A stretch of 64,000 bases of DNA from Halopseudomonas maritima (GTDB taxonomy: Bacteria > Pseudomonadota > Gammaproteobacteria > Pseudomonadales > Pseudomonadaceae): the NCBI RefSeq assembly GCF_021545785.1, contig NZ_CP079801.1:2418001-2482000 (forward strand), written 5' to 3'. The notes under the pieces were generated by a model. That model was not told where the DNA came from, did not search any database, and saw only the letters and a list, made by a program, of their open reading frames with translations. Shown one piece after another: positions 7,923 to 15,244 of this stretch; position 1 is the stretch's first letter; each line of letters begins with the position of its first letter. A program made the translations under genes and the position numbers.

Positions 7923-9845
7923 TCACTGGGCTTTACGCACCCGCAGGTACCATTCCGACAGCAGGCGCACCTGCTTCTCGGTGTAGCCGCGCTCGACCAT
8001 GCGGTGCACGAAGTCGTTGTGTTTCTTCTGATCCTCGGTAGAGGCTTTGGCGTTGAAGCTGATGACCGGCAGCAGGTCTTCGGTGTTGGAGAACATCTTT
8101 TTCTCGATTACCACGCGCAGCTTTTCGTAGGACAGCCAGCTGGGGTTTTTGCCGTTGTTGTTGGCGCGGGCGCGCAGCACGAAGTTGACGATCTCGTTGC
8201 GGAAGTCCTTCGGGTTGCTGATGCCGGCGGGCTTTTCGATTTTCTCCAGTTCCTCGTTGAGCGAGGCGCGGTTGAGGATCTCGCCGGTTTCCGGGTCGCG
8301 GTATTCCTGGTCCTGGATCCAGAAGTCGGCGTACAGCACGTAGCGGTCGAAGATGTTCTGGCCGTATTCGCTGTAGGACTCGAGGTAGGCGGTCTGGATC
8401 TCCTTGCCGATGAACTCGACGTAGCGTGTGGCCAGATACTCCTTGAGAAAGCGCAGATAGCGCTCGCTGACCTCGTTGGGGAACTGTTCCTGCTCGATTT
8501 GCTGCTCCAGTACGTAGAGCAGGTGCACCGGGTTGGCGGCCACCTCGGTGGTGTCAAAGTTGAAGACCTTGGACAGGATCTTGAAGGCAAAGCGGGTAGA
8601 CAGGCCGTTCATGCCCTCGTCCACACCTGCGGTGTCACGGTACTCCTGAATGGACTTGGCCTTGGGGTCGGTGTCTTTCAGGTTTTCGCCATCGTAGATG
8701 CGCATCTTCGAGTAGATGTTGGAGTTGTCCGGCTCCTTCAGGCGTGAGAGCACGGTGAACTGGGCCAGCATCTTCAGGGTGTCGGGGGCGCAGTGGGCGG
8801 CGGCCAGCGAGCTGTTGGTCAGCAGTTTTTCGTAAATCTGAATCTCGTCGGTGACGCGCAGGCAGTAGGGCACCTTGACGATATAGATACGGTCGATGAA
8901 CGCCTCGTTGTTCTTGTTGTTGCGGAAGCTGTGCCATTCCGACTCGTTGGAGTGAGCCAGAATCACGCCACTGAATGGGATCGCGCCCATGCCCTCGGTG
9001 CTGTTGTAGTTGCCTTCCTGGGTCGCGGTCAGCAGCGGATGCAGCACCTTGATCGGTGCCTTGAACATCTCGACAAATTCCAGCAGGCCCTGGTTCGCGC
9101 GGCACAGACCGCCGGAGTAACTGTAGGCATCCGGGTCGTTCTGCGGGAATTCTTCCAGCTTGCGGATATCCACCTTGCCGACCAGTGAGGATATGTCCTG
9201 GTTGTTTTCATCGCCGGGCTCGGTCTTGGCGACGGCGATCTGCTGCAGGACCGAGGGGTAGAGTTTCACAACCCGGAACCGGGAAATGTCGCCGTTGAAT
9301 TCGTGCAGGCGCTTGACCGCCCAGGGTGAGATGATGCTGTTGAGGTAGCGCCGCGGTATGCCGAAGTCCTCTTCGAGGATGGCGCCGTCTTCGGTGGCAT
9401 TGAACAGCCCGAGTGGCGACTCGAACACCGGTGAGCCTTTGATGGCGTAGAACGGCACCTGCTGCATCAGCTCCTTGAGTTTCTCTGCCAGCGAGGACTT
9501 GCCGCCACCCACCGGGCCCAGCAGATAGAGGATCTGTTTGCGCTCCTCCAGTCCCTGCGCGGCGTGTTTGAAGAAGGAGACAATGTGCTCAATGGCGTCT
9601 TCCATGCCGTGAAAGTCAGCGAACGCCGGATAACGCTTGATGATCTTGTTGGAGAAAATCCGCGACAGGCGCGAGTCCAGAGAGGTATCGATCAGCTCGG
9701 GCTCGCCGATAGCCATCAACAGGCGTTCAGCGGCGGTGGCGTAGGTGGTCGGGTCGGTTTTGCACAACTCCAGGTATTCCTGAAGGCTGTACTCTTCCTG
9801 CCGGGTAGCTTCAAAGCGGTTCTGAAAATGACTGAAAATGCTCAT
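7923..9845 (-). CDS. prkA: PrkA family serine protein kinase
   Basis: 640 residues, the family length (E. coli YeaG). The N-terminal AAA+ domain carries Walker A GPVGGGKS (110-117), and the C-terminal part is the PrkA kinase-like domain. I chose the ATG at 9845 (MSIFSHFQNRFEATRQEEYSL), which matches family N-termini; an upstream in-frame start would add a 15-residue basic leader. It is first in the prkA-yeaH-spoVR operon. A possible RpoS-type -10 box lies about 290 bp upstream. Confidence 0.95.
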   Translation of the reverse strand: MSIFSHFQNRFEATRQEEYSLQEYLELCKTDPTTYATAAERLLMAIGEPELIDTSLDSRLSRIFSNKIIKRYPAFADFHGMEDAIEHIVSFFKHAAQGLEERKQILYLLGPVGGGKSSLAEKLKELMQQVPFYAIKGSPVFESPLGLFNATEDGAILEEDFGIPRRYLNSIISPWAVKRLHEFNGDISRFRVVKLYPSVLQQIAVAKTEPGDENNQDISSLVGKVDIRKLEEFPQNDPDAYSYSGGLCRANQGLLEFVEMFKAPIKVLHPLLTATQEGNYNSTEGMGAIPFSGVILAHSNESEWHSFRNNKNNEAFIDRIYIVKVPYCLRVTDEIQIYEKLLTNSSLAAAHCAPDTLKMLAQFTVLSRLKEPDNSNIYSKMRIYDGENLKDTDPKAKSIQEYRDTAGVDEGMNGLSTRFAFKILSKVFNFDTTEVAANPVHLLYVLEQQIEQEQFPNEVSERYLRFLKEYLATRYVEFIGKEIQTAYLESYSEYGQNIFDRYVLYADFWIQDQEYRDPETGEILNRASLNEELEKIEKPAGISNPKDFRNEIVNFVLRARANNNGKNPSWLSYEKLRVVIEKKMFSNTEDLLPVISFNAKASTEDQKKHNDFVHRMVERGYTEKQVRLLSEWYLRVRKAQ

Positions 9846-10320
9846 GACTCGACCTCGCAGCAGCTGAGGCCGCACCCGCCCGTGGCGCAAGTCAGGTGGG
9901 TACAGACCCTCGGGATGAGGTCTGGCGCTTCCGGGCAGCAGCCCGCACGACGCGCTTTACCGGGCGACGGCATGTCCTGATGCGTAAATCCCCCAAAACG
10001 CAACCGCGAGCATGGTCAGGAGTCTGTCGGAGGCGCCGGGCGGCCAATCGGTGACTGGTCGGACGGTGGATCCGGCAGGCTCCCGTGTTTATCGGAAGCC
10101 GGCAGACCGACGTTCTCTTTCTTGATTCGCCTGAGTTCAGGATAGATGCAAATGCGCGGTGTAACAGGAGTTTTCTCAGGATTTTTTGCTGCAGGAGTGC
10201 GAAGGCACGGCTGGCGGGGCTTGCGGGCACATCGGTGCAAGAGGCTCTGCTTAGATTCTTACCAACGCTCTGGCTAGCTGCAGGTGAAGCATACGGATTC
10301 GTGCCGTCGATGCGTCAGCT
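9846..10320. other. Long gap upstream of prkA
   Basis: First part of a 782-bp stretch without a convincing gene, between prkA and glpE. Apart from a possible RpoS -10 box at 10136-10146 I see no RNA gene or coding frame with family features. The rest of the gap (10321-10627) is mostly a dispersed repeat. Confidence 0.5.
10136..10146 (-). promoter_or_regulatory. Candidate RpoS-type -10 element for prkA operon
   Basis: On the minus strand TCTATCCTGAA matches 9 of 11 positions of the RpoS -10 consensus KCTAYRCTTAA. No good -35 is seen 17 nt upstream, which is acceptable for RpoS. Transcription would start near 10130, giving a leader of about 285 nt before prkA. The E. coli yeaGH operon is RpoS-dependent, which makes the match plausible. 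Found by eye. Confidence 0.3.
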
Positions 10321-10545
10321 TTTCGCCTTTTACGGCGAGCCAAGGGGGGGGCTGCTTGTCCAGCCCCCCTTAGCGATCCCCCGGGGCACCCGACTACGCG
10401 GCCCTGCGGGTTCGCTGCGTTGCCCGGTCTGACGGGGGGGGGCGGCGAGGTGCCGGCAGAACTCGTCGCTGCGCTCCTCAAACATGCTGCCGTCCTATTT
10501 CCCGTCACCCCTGCGCTACTCGCCGCGTAAGCGGGGTTGACCAGC
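10321..10545. repeat. Dispersed intergenic repeat, copy 1
   Basis: The first ~100 bp (10321-10419) align along most of their length with 41731-41823: TTTCG-xxx-CGGCGAGCCA, then a GC-rich hairpin, then CAGCCCCC-TT-GCGATC, then CCCT-CGGGTTCGCTGCG. A strong hairpin (GGGGGGCTG 10346-10354 with CAGCCCCCC 10361-10369) sits inside it. The following 125 bp, including GCAGAACTCGTCGCTGCGCT and CTGCGCTACTCG, look like a further part of the same element. No transposase is linked to it. Confidence 0.7.
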
Positions 10546-10627
10546 CGTGCACGCTGCACCATTGGGTTTATTCCCGAATCGGTTTTCCCTGCGTCGGAAT
10601 ACCAAGAAGCCAGCAACGTTGGCGGTG

Positions 10628-10948
10628 TTATTCGGCGCTGACGCGCTCCGGATAGGTCTGGCGCCACAGGTCAAAACCGCCATCCAGGCTGTAGGCCTCG
10701 GCAAAGCCGATGCTGGCCAGGTAGGCGGCGGCGCCCTGGCTGGAGTTGCCGTGGTAGCAGCAAACGATCAAGGGCGCCTGCTGGTTGGCGTTGGCGACGA
10801 AGTCGGCGAGGTTGTCGTTGTCCAGGCGGATGGCGCCCGGAATGTGGCCAAAGTCGAAGCTCTGCGGGTCGCGGATATCAACCAGTTGGGCGTTGTTGTC
10901 CAGCAACTGGCTGGCGGTGTGCGGGTCGATACGTTTGAAATCGCTCAT
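10628..10948 (-). CDS. glpE: Thiosulfate sulfurtransferase GlpE (single-domain rhodanese)
   Basis: 106 residues, one rhodanese domain. The active-site loop is CYHGNS with the catalytic Cys at 64, identical in pattern to E. coli GlpE. It moves sulfane sulfur from thiosulfate to cyanide or thiol acceptors. It is the last gene of the lptD-surA-pdxA-rsmA-apaG-apaH-glpE run, 15 nt after apaH. Cytoplasmic, with no signal peptide. Confidence 0.95.
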   Translation of the reverse strand: MSDFKRIDPHTASQLLDNNAQLVDIRDPQSFDFGHIPGAIRLDNDNLADFVANANQQAPLIVCCYHGNSSQGAAAYLASIGFAEAYSLDGGFDLWRQTYPERVSAE

Positions 10949-10963
10949 GGTTTTCTCGCCGGG

Positions 10964-11776
10964 TCAGTGATCGCAGTCGCAGTGATGCAGCTCGCGGGTA
11001 TCCAGGTTCATCAGCGTCATCCGGCCGCCCCAGACACAGCCGGTGTCCAGTGCATGCACGCCTTGGGTGCCGGTGCGGCCTTCAATGGCTGCCCAGTGGC
11101 CAAAGATAACCTGAATGTCCGGATCCTGGCGTGGGTAGCGAAACCAGGGTGCATAGCCCTTGGGCATGCTGTCCAGGCCTTCCTTTGATTTGAATTCCAG
11201 GGTGCCGTCGGGCTTGCAGAAGCGCATGCGGGTCAGGTAATTGGTGATCGCGCGCAGACGGTCTATGCCTTTGAGACTCGGCTTCCAGCGCGCCGGTTCG
11301 TTGCCGTACATCTCGTCCAGATAATCCGGCAGGCGCTTGTCGTTGCGCAGTACCTGCTCCACCTCGCCAGCCAGTGCCAGAGTCTGTTGCACACTCCAGA
11401 TGGGCGGGATGCCCGCGTGGGTCATGACAAAGCCCAGCTCGGCGTCAAAATGCGCCAGCGGGCGTTGGCGCAGCCAGCCCAGCAGACTGTTGCGGTCGTC
11501 CGCTTTGAGCAGGGGCTTGAGGGTATCGGACTTGCGCACCCTGCTGCCGTTGCGACTGGCCGCCAACAGGTGCAGGTCATGGTTACCAAGTACCGCGATG
11601 CAGGCGTTGTCCAGCTTTTGCAGAAAGCGCAGGGTGCCGAGCGAGTCCGGTCCACGGTTGACCAGGTCGCCAACGGACCAGAGCACGTCGCGGGAGGGGT
11701 TGAAGTCAACCTCGGCGAGCAAACATTGCAGGGGCTTGAGGCAACCTTGCAGGTCGCCAACGGCATAGGTGGTCAT
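10964..11776 (-). CDS. apaH: Symmetrical bis(5'-nucleosyl)-tetraphosphatase ApaH
   Basis: Hydrolyses Ap4A to two ADP, and removes Np4 caps from RNA in E. coli. 270 residues. The metallophosphatase motifs GDLQGC (7-12), GDLVNRGPDS and GNHDLHL are intact. It lies 9 nt after apaG and 15 nt before glpE, in the classic surA-pdxA-rsmA-apaGH order. Confidence 0.96.
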   Translation of the reverse strand: MTTYAVGDLQGCLKPLQCLLAEVDFNPSRDVLWSVGDLVNRGPDSLGTLRFLQKLDNACIAVLGNHDLHLLAASRNGSRVRKSDTLKPLLKADDRNSLLGWLRQRPLAHFDAELGFVMTHAGIPPIWSVQQTLALAGEVEQVLRNDKRLPDYLDEMYGNEPARWKPSLKGIDRLRAITNYLTRMRFCKPDGTLEFKSKEGLDSMPKGYAPWFRYPRQDPDIQVIFGHWAAIEGRTGTQGVHALDTGCVWGGRMTLMNLDTRELHHCDCDH

Positions 11777-11785
11777 AAAACGGTG

Positions 11786-12160
11786 TCAATTCAGTGCGTG
11801 TGGCTGTGCCAGACGAAAGCGGGCGATGTCCGCGCTGAACGTATGTCCGTCACTGGCGCGCATGTCGTAACTGCCTTCCATGGTGCCCACTGGCGTCTCC
11901 AGCAGGCAGCCACTGGTGTAGGTATGGCTGGCGCCGGGTGCGATAACCGGTTGCTCACCTACCACGCCAGGACCATCCACCCGTTGTTGCTTGTTGTTGC
12001 CGTCGGTAATCAGCCAGTGACGATACAGTAGCTGGGCGTCGACGCAGCCCTGGTTGGCAATGGTGATGGTGTAGGCAAAGGCGAAGCGCTTTTTCTGCGG
12101 ATCCGACTGCTCGGGCAGGTAGCGGGTTTGCACGTCTATGGCGATCAGATAGTCGTTCAT
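11786..12160 (-). CDS. apaG: Co2+/Mg2+ efflux protein ApaG
   Basis: 124 residues, a single ApaG domain (fibronectin-III-like fold). RYLPEQSDPQKKRFAFAYTITIANQG and VVGEQPVIAPGASHTYTSG segments match the family. The name reflects a cobalt-resistance phenotype in Salmonella; the molecular role is not settled. The ATG overlaps the rsmA stop by 4 nt. Confidence 0.95.
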   Translation of the reverse strand: MNDYLIAIDVQTRYLPEQSDPQKKRFAFAYTITIANQGCVDAQLLYRHWLITDGNNKQQRVDGPGVVGEQPVIAPGASHTYTSGCLLETPVGTMEGSYDMRASDGHTFSADIARFRLAQPHALN

Positions 12161-12966
12161 GCCTCGGCACTCCGCTTGCGAGCCAAGCGGTTGGCCAGGC
12201 GTACAAAGCCGGCCAGGTCGACTTGCTCGGGGCGGGTGCCGGGGTCGATGCCTTCGGCTTCGATCTCCTCGGCGCTGAGCAGCGCTTTCAGCGTGTTGCG
12301 CAGGGTCTTGCGGCGCTGGTTGAACGCATCGCGAACCAGTACCTCCAGTACCCCAACGTCATCGGCGGGATGCGGCAGGGTCGCGTGGGGCACCAGGCGG
12401 ACGATGGCCGAGTCGACCTTGGGCGCCGGGTTGAAGGCGCCGGGGCCGACGTCGAACAGATGCTCTACGCGGCAGTGATACTGGACCATGATGCCGAGCC
12501 GGCCGTAGTGATTCATGCCGGCGGTGGCGGCCAGCCGCAGTACCACTTCCTTCTGCAGCATGAAGTGCATGTCGTCGATGCAGTCGGACTGCTCCAGCAG
12601 GTGGAACATCAATGGCGTGGAAATGTTGTACGGCAGGTTGCCGACCACGCGCAGCTTGTCGTCGCCCGTGACCAGTTGGCGGAAGTCAAACTTCAGCGCG
12701 TCGCCCTTGTGCAGGCGGAAACGGTCAAGAAAGCCGAATTGGCCCATCAGGATCGGGTGCAGGTCCTTGTCCAGCTCGACTACGTCCAGCTGTGCGCCGC
12801 TGGCCAGCAGGCCAGAGGTGATGGCGCCCTGACCCGGGCCGATCTCGACCAGGTGATCGCTTTCACGCGGACGGATGGAGCGGATGATGCGGTCGATCAC
12901 GCCTGCATCGTGCAGGAAGTTCTGGCCAAAGCGCTTGCGCGCCTTGTGTTGCGGAAACTGACTCAT
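12157..12966 (-). CDS. rsmA: 16S rRNA (adenine1518/1519-N6)-dimethyltransferase
   Basis: RsmA (KsgA) dimethylates two adjacent adenines in the 3' helix of 16S rRNA late in 30S assembly. 269 residues. The hallmarks are KRFGQNFLHD near the N-terminus, the SAM-binding VEIGPGQGAIT, and the catalytic NLPYNIST. It overlaps pdxA upstream and apaG downstream by 4 nt each, so the block is probably translated as a coupled unit. Confidence 0.97.
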   Translation of the reverse strand: MSQFPQHKARKRFGQNFLHDAGVIDRIIRSIRPRESDHLVEIGPGQGAITSGLLASGAQLDVVELDKDLHPILMGQFGFLDRFRLHKGDALKFDFRQLVTGDDKLRVVGNLPYNISTPLMFHLLEQSDCIDDMHFMLQKEVVLRLAATAGMNHYGRLGIMVQYHCRVEHLFDVGPGAFNPAPKVDSAIVRLVPHATLPHPADDVGVLEVLVRDAFNQRRKTLRNTLKALLSAEEIEAEGIDPGTRPEQVDLAGFVRLANRLARKRSAEA

Positions 12967-13958
12967 ACTGCCCTCCGGGCGGCGATCATCTGGATGGCGG
13001 TATCGAGAGCAACCTGCAGGCTGCCCGGGTTGGCCTGGCCGGTCCCGGCCAGGTCCAGGGCGGTGCCGTGATCAACCGAGGTACGGATGATGGGCATGCC
13101 CAGCGTAATATTGACGGCGTTGCCGAAGCCTTTGTGCTTGAGCACCGGCAGGCCCTGATCGTGATACATGGCCAGCACCGCATCGGCCTGATCAAGGTGC
13201 TTGGGGGTGAACAGGGTGTCGGCGGGCAGCGGCCCGATCAGCTGCATACCCTCAGCGCGCAGACGCTCCAGCGCCGGGATGATGATATCCAGCTCTTCGC
13301 GCCCCAGGTGCCCGTCTTCACCGGCGTGCGGATTCAGGCCGCAGACCAGAATGCGTGGTGCGGCAATGCCGAACTTGCTCAGCAGGTCGTTGTGCAGGAT
13401 GCGCACTACACGTTCGATCAGCGGGCCTGTGATGGCGTCGGCGACCTGCCGCAGCGGCAGGTGAGTGGTCGCCAGGGCCACCCGCAGGCCGGGACAGGCA
13501 AGCATCATCACCACCTGCTCGGTGGCGGTCTGCTCGGCGAAGAACTCGGTATGCCCGGAAAAGGGCACGCCGGCGTCGTTGATGATGCCCTTGTGTACTG
13601 GCGCGGTAACAATGGCGTCAAAGGTGCCGTTGAGTGCGCCAGCCCCCGCCAGCCGCAGGGTTTCCAGCACGTAGCCGGCGTTTGCGCGGTTCAGTTCGCC
13701 CGGCCGGCATTGAGCGGCCAGCGAAACCGGCAATACGCTAAGCTGACCGGCCGCCTGAGCTGCCGACAGGGCATCCGGGTCAAAGGGGCGTAGCTCTACG
13801 CGCAGTCCAAGCTGGGCGGCGCGCTGTTCCAGCAGCTGCGGGTCGGCAATCACCACCCGCTCGCAGCTGGTGGGCTGCTGGGCCAGCATCAGGCACAGGT
13901 CGGGACCAATACCCGCCGGCTCGCCGGCGGTGATGGCCAGGCGTGGTGCCGGATTCAC
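12963..13958 (-). CDS. pdxA: 4-hydroxythreonine-4-phosphate dehydrogenase
   Basis: PdxA, 331 residues, NAD-dependent oxidation of 4-phosphohydroxy-L-threonine in pyridoxal phosphate synthesis. It starts with a GTG overlapping the surA stop. Family motifs: ITAGEPAGIGPD at the N-terminus and metal-ligand histidines in the SGHTEFFAE, NPHAGEDGH and YHDQGLPVLKHKGF segments. The Epd enzyme at 52518-53564 supplies an earlier step of the same pathway. Confidence 0.97.
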   Translation of the reverse strand: MNPAPRLAITAGEPAGIGPDLCLMLAQQPTSCERVVIADPQLLEQRAAQLGLRVELRPFDPDALSAAQAAGQLSVLPVSLAAQCRPGELNRANAGYVLETLRLAGAGALNGTFDAIVTAPVHKGIINDAGVPFSGHTEFFAEQTATEQVVMMLACPGLRVALATTHLPLRQVADAITGPLIERVVRILHNDLLSKFGIAAPRILVCGLNPHAGEDGHLGREELDIIIPALERLRAEGMQLIGPLPADTLFTPKHLDQADAVLAMYHDQGLPVLKHKGFGNAVNITLGMPIIRTSVDHGTALDLAGTGQANPGSLQVALDTAIQMIAARRAV

Positions 13959-15244
13959 CCGTTCTTGATCTCCACGTAGGCTTCGTCGCGAATCTGCAGC
14001 AGCCAGGTCTGCAGCTCTTCTTCGTACTTGCGGCTGCGGATCAGGTTGGCTGCCTGCTGTTCGCGCATGTCGTCGGTCATATCGACGTCGCGGGTGCCCA
14101 GCACTTCCAGAATGTGCCAGCCGAACTGGCTCTGGAACGGCCGGCTCAGGGTGTTTGGCGGAGTACTGGTTACCATCTCGCCAAACTCGGGAGTCATCGC
14201 ATCAGGCGTGACCCAATTCAGGTCGCCGCCGTTCAGTGCGCTGCCCGGGTCTTCCGAGTAAGACTTGGCCAGGGTGGCAAAGGATTCGCCGCCCTTGATG
14301 CGGTCATAGATGCGCTGGGCCAGTTGCGCGGCCTCGCCGTCGGTACGGATTTCGCTGGGCTTGATCAGGATGTGACGGACATGGAATTCCTCGATCACCT
14401 GACCTTCACCGCCACGGCGGTCCAGCAGCTTGAGGATGTGAATGCCGGCGGGGGAGCGCATGGGCTGGGTGATTTCGCCAACCTGCAGGGCATCGACTGC
14501 CGAGGCAAAGGGGCCGGGCAGCTGAGCGGCCTTGCGCCAGCCCAGCTCGCCGCCTTCCAGCGCGGTGTCACCGGCGGAGCGACTGGCGGCCAGGGTGTTG
14601 AAGTCGGCACCCTGACGCAGCTGGTTGTAGATGTCGGTTGCCGCGCGGCCAACCTTTTCGACGTCGGTGCTGCTGGCGTTTTCGGCCAGTGGCAGCACGA
14701 TCATCGCCAGGCGGAAGTCGGCAGACGTCTGGTAGCGGCCGACGTCGGAGTTGAGGAAGTTGCGCACTTCCTGATCGCTGACCTGGATGTTGTCGCGGAC
14801 CCGGCGCTGACGCACGCGGTTGATGATCATCTCGCGGCGAATCTGCTCACGTGCCTGCTGGTAGCTGATGCCGTCGCGCTCAAGGGCTGCGCGAAACTGG
14901 TCCAGGGTGACGCCGTTGCGCGCGGCGATCTGCTGCATGGTCTGGTTCAGTGATTCGTCGTCGATCTGCATACCGGCGCGCTCACCCATCTGCAGCTGGA
15001 TGCTCTCCAGAATCAGGCGGTCCAGCACCTGGGAGCGCAGTTCGCTCTCCGCCGGGGCTGCGGCGCCGTTTTGCGCCAGCTGCTGGCGTACCGAGGCCAT
15101 GCGTTCATTGACCTGGCTGGCCATCACTACGTCGTTGTCGACAATCGCGGCCACGCGGTCCAGCGGTTCGACGGCCGCCTGACTGGCGGCAGTGAACAGG
15201 AGGCCCGCGCACAGGCTCAGGGCTGTAACAAACTTAAAATGCAT
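13955..15244 (-). CDS. surA: Periplasmic chaperone/peptidyl-prolyl isomerase SurA
   Basis: 429 residues, close to E. coli SurA. A Sec signal peptide (MHFKFVTALSLCAGLLFTAASQA) is followed by the SurA N-domain, two parvulin domains (roughly 170-270 and 285-385) and a C-terminal helix. It escorts outer-membrane proteins such as LptD to the BAM complex. The ATG at 15244 is chosen because it begins the signal peptide. The start overlaps the end of lptD by 11 nt, coupling chaperone and client. Confidence 0.95.
   Translation of the reverse strand: MHFKFVTALSLCAGLLFTAASQAAVEPLDRVAAIVDNDVVMASQVNERMASVRQQLAQNGAAAPAESELRSQVLDRLILESIQLQMGERAGMQIDDESLNQTMQQIAARNGVTLDQFRAALERDGISYQQAREQIRREMIINRVRQRRVRDNIQVSDQEVRNFLNSDVGRYQTSADFRLAMIVLPLAENASSTDVEKVGRAATDIYNQLRQGADFNTLAASRSAGDTALEGGELGWRKAAQLPGPFASAVDALQVGEITQPMRSPAGIHILKLLDRRGGEGQVIEEFHVRHILIKPSEIRTDGEAAQLAQRIYDRIKGGESFATLAKSYSEDPGSALNGGDLNWVTPDAMTPEFGEMVTSTPPNTLSRPFQSQFGWHILEVLGTRDVDMTDDMREQQAANLIRSRKYEEELQTWLLQIRDEAYVEIKNG

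Noticed and set aside
10085..10432. Possible 115-residue protein with a YGEPRG-type C-terminus
   Set aside because: It is largely the translation of the dispersed repeat that recurs at 41731, not a conserved protein.
9846..10627. Sigma54 promoter or small RNA gene in the prkA-glpE gap
   Set aside because: No GG-N10-GC element with the right flanks and no terminator-bounded transcript were seen.
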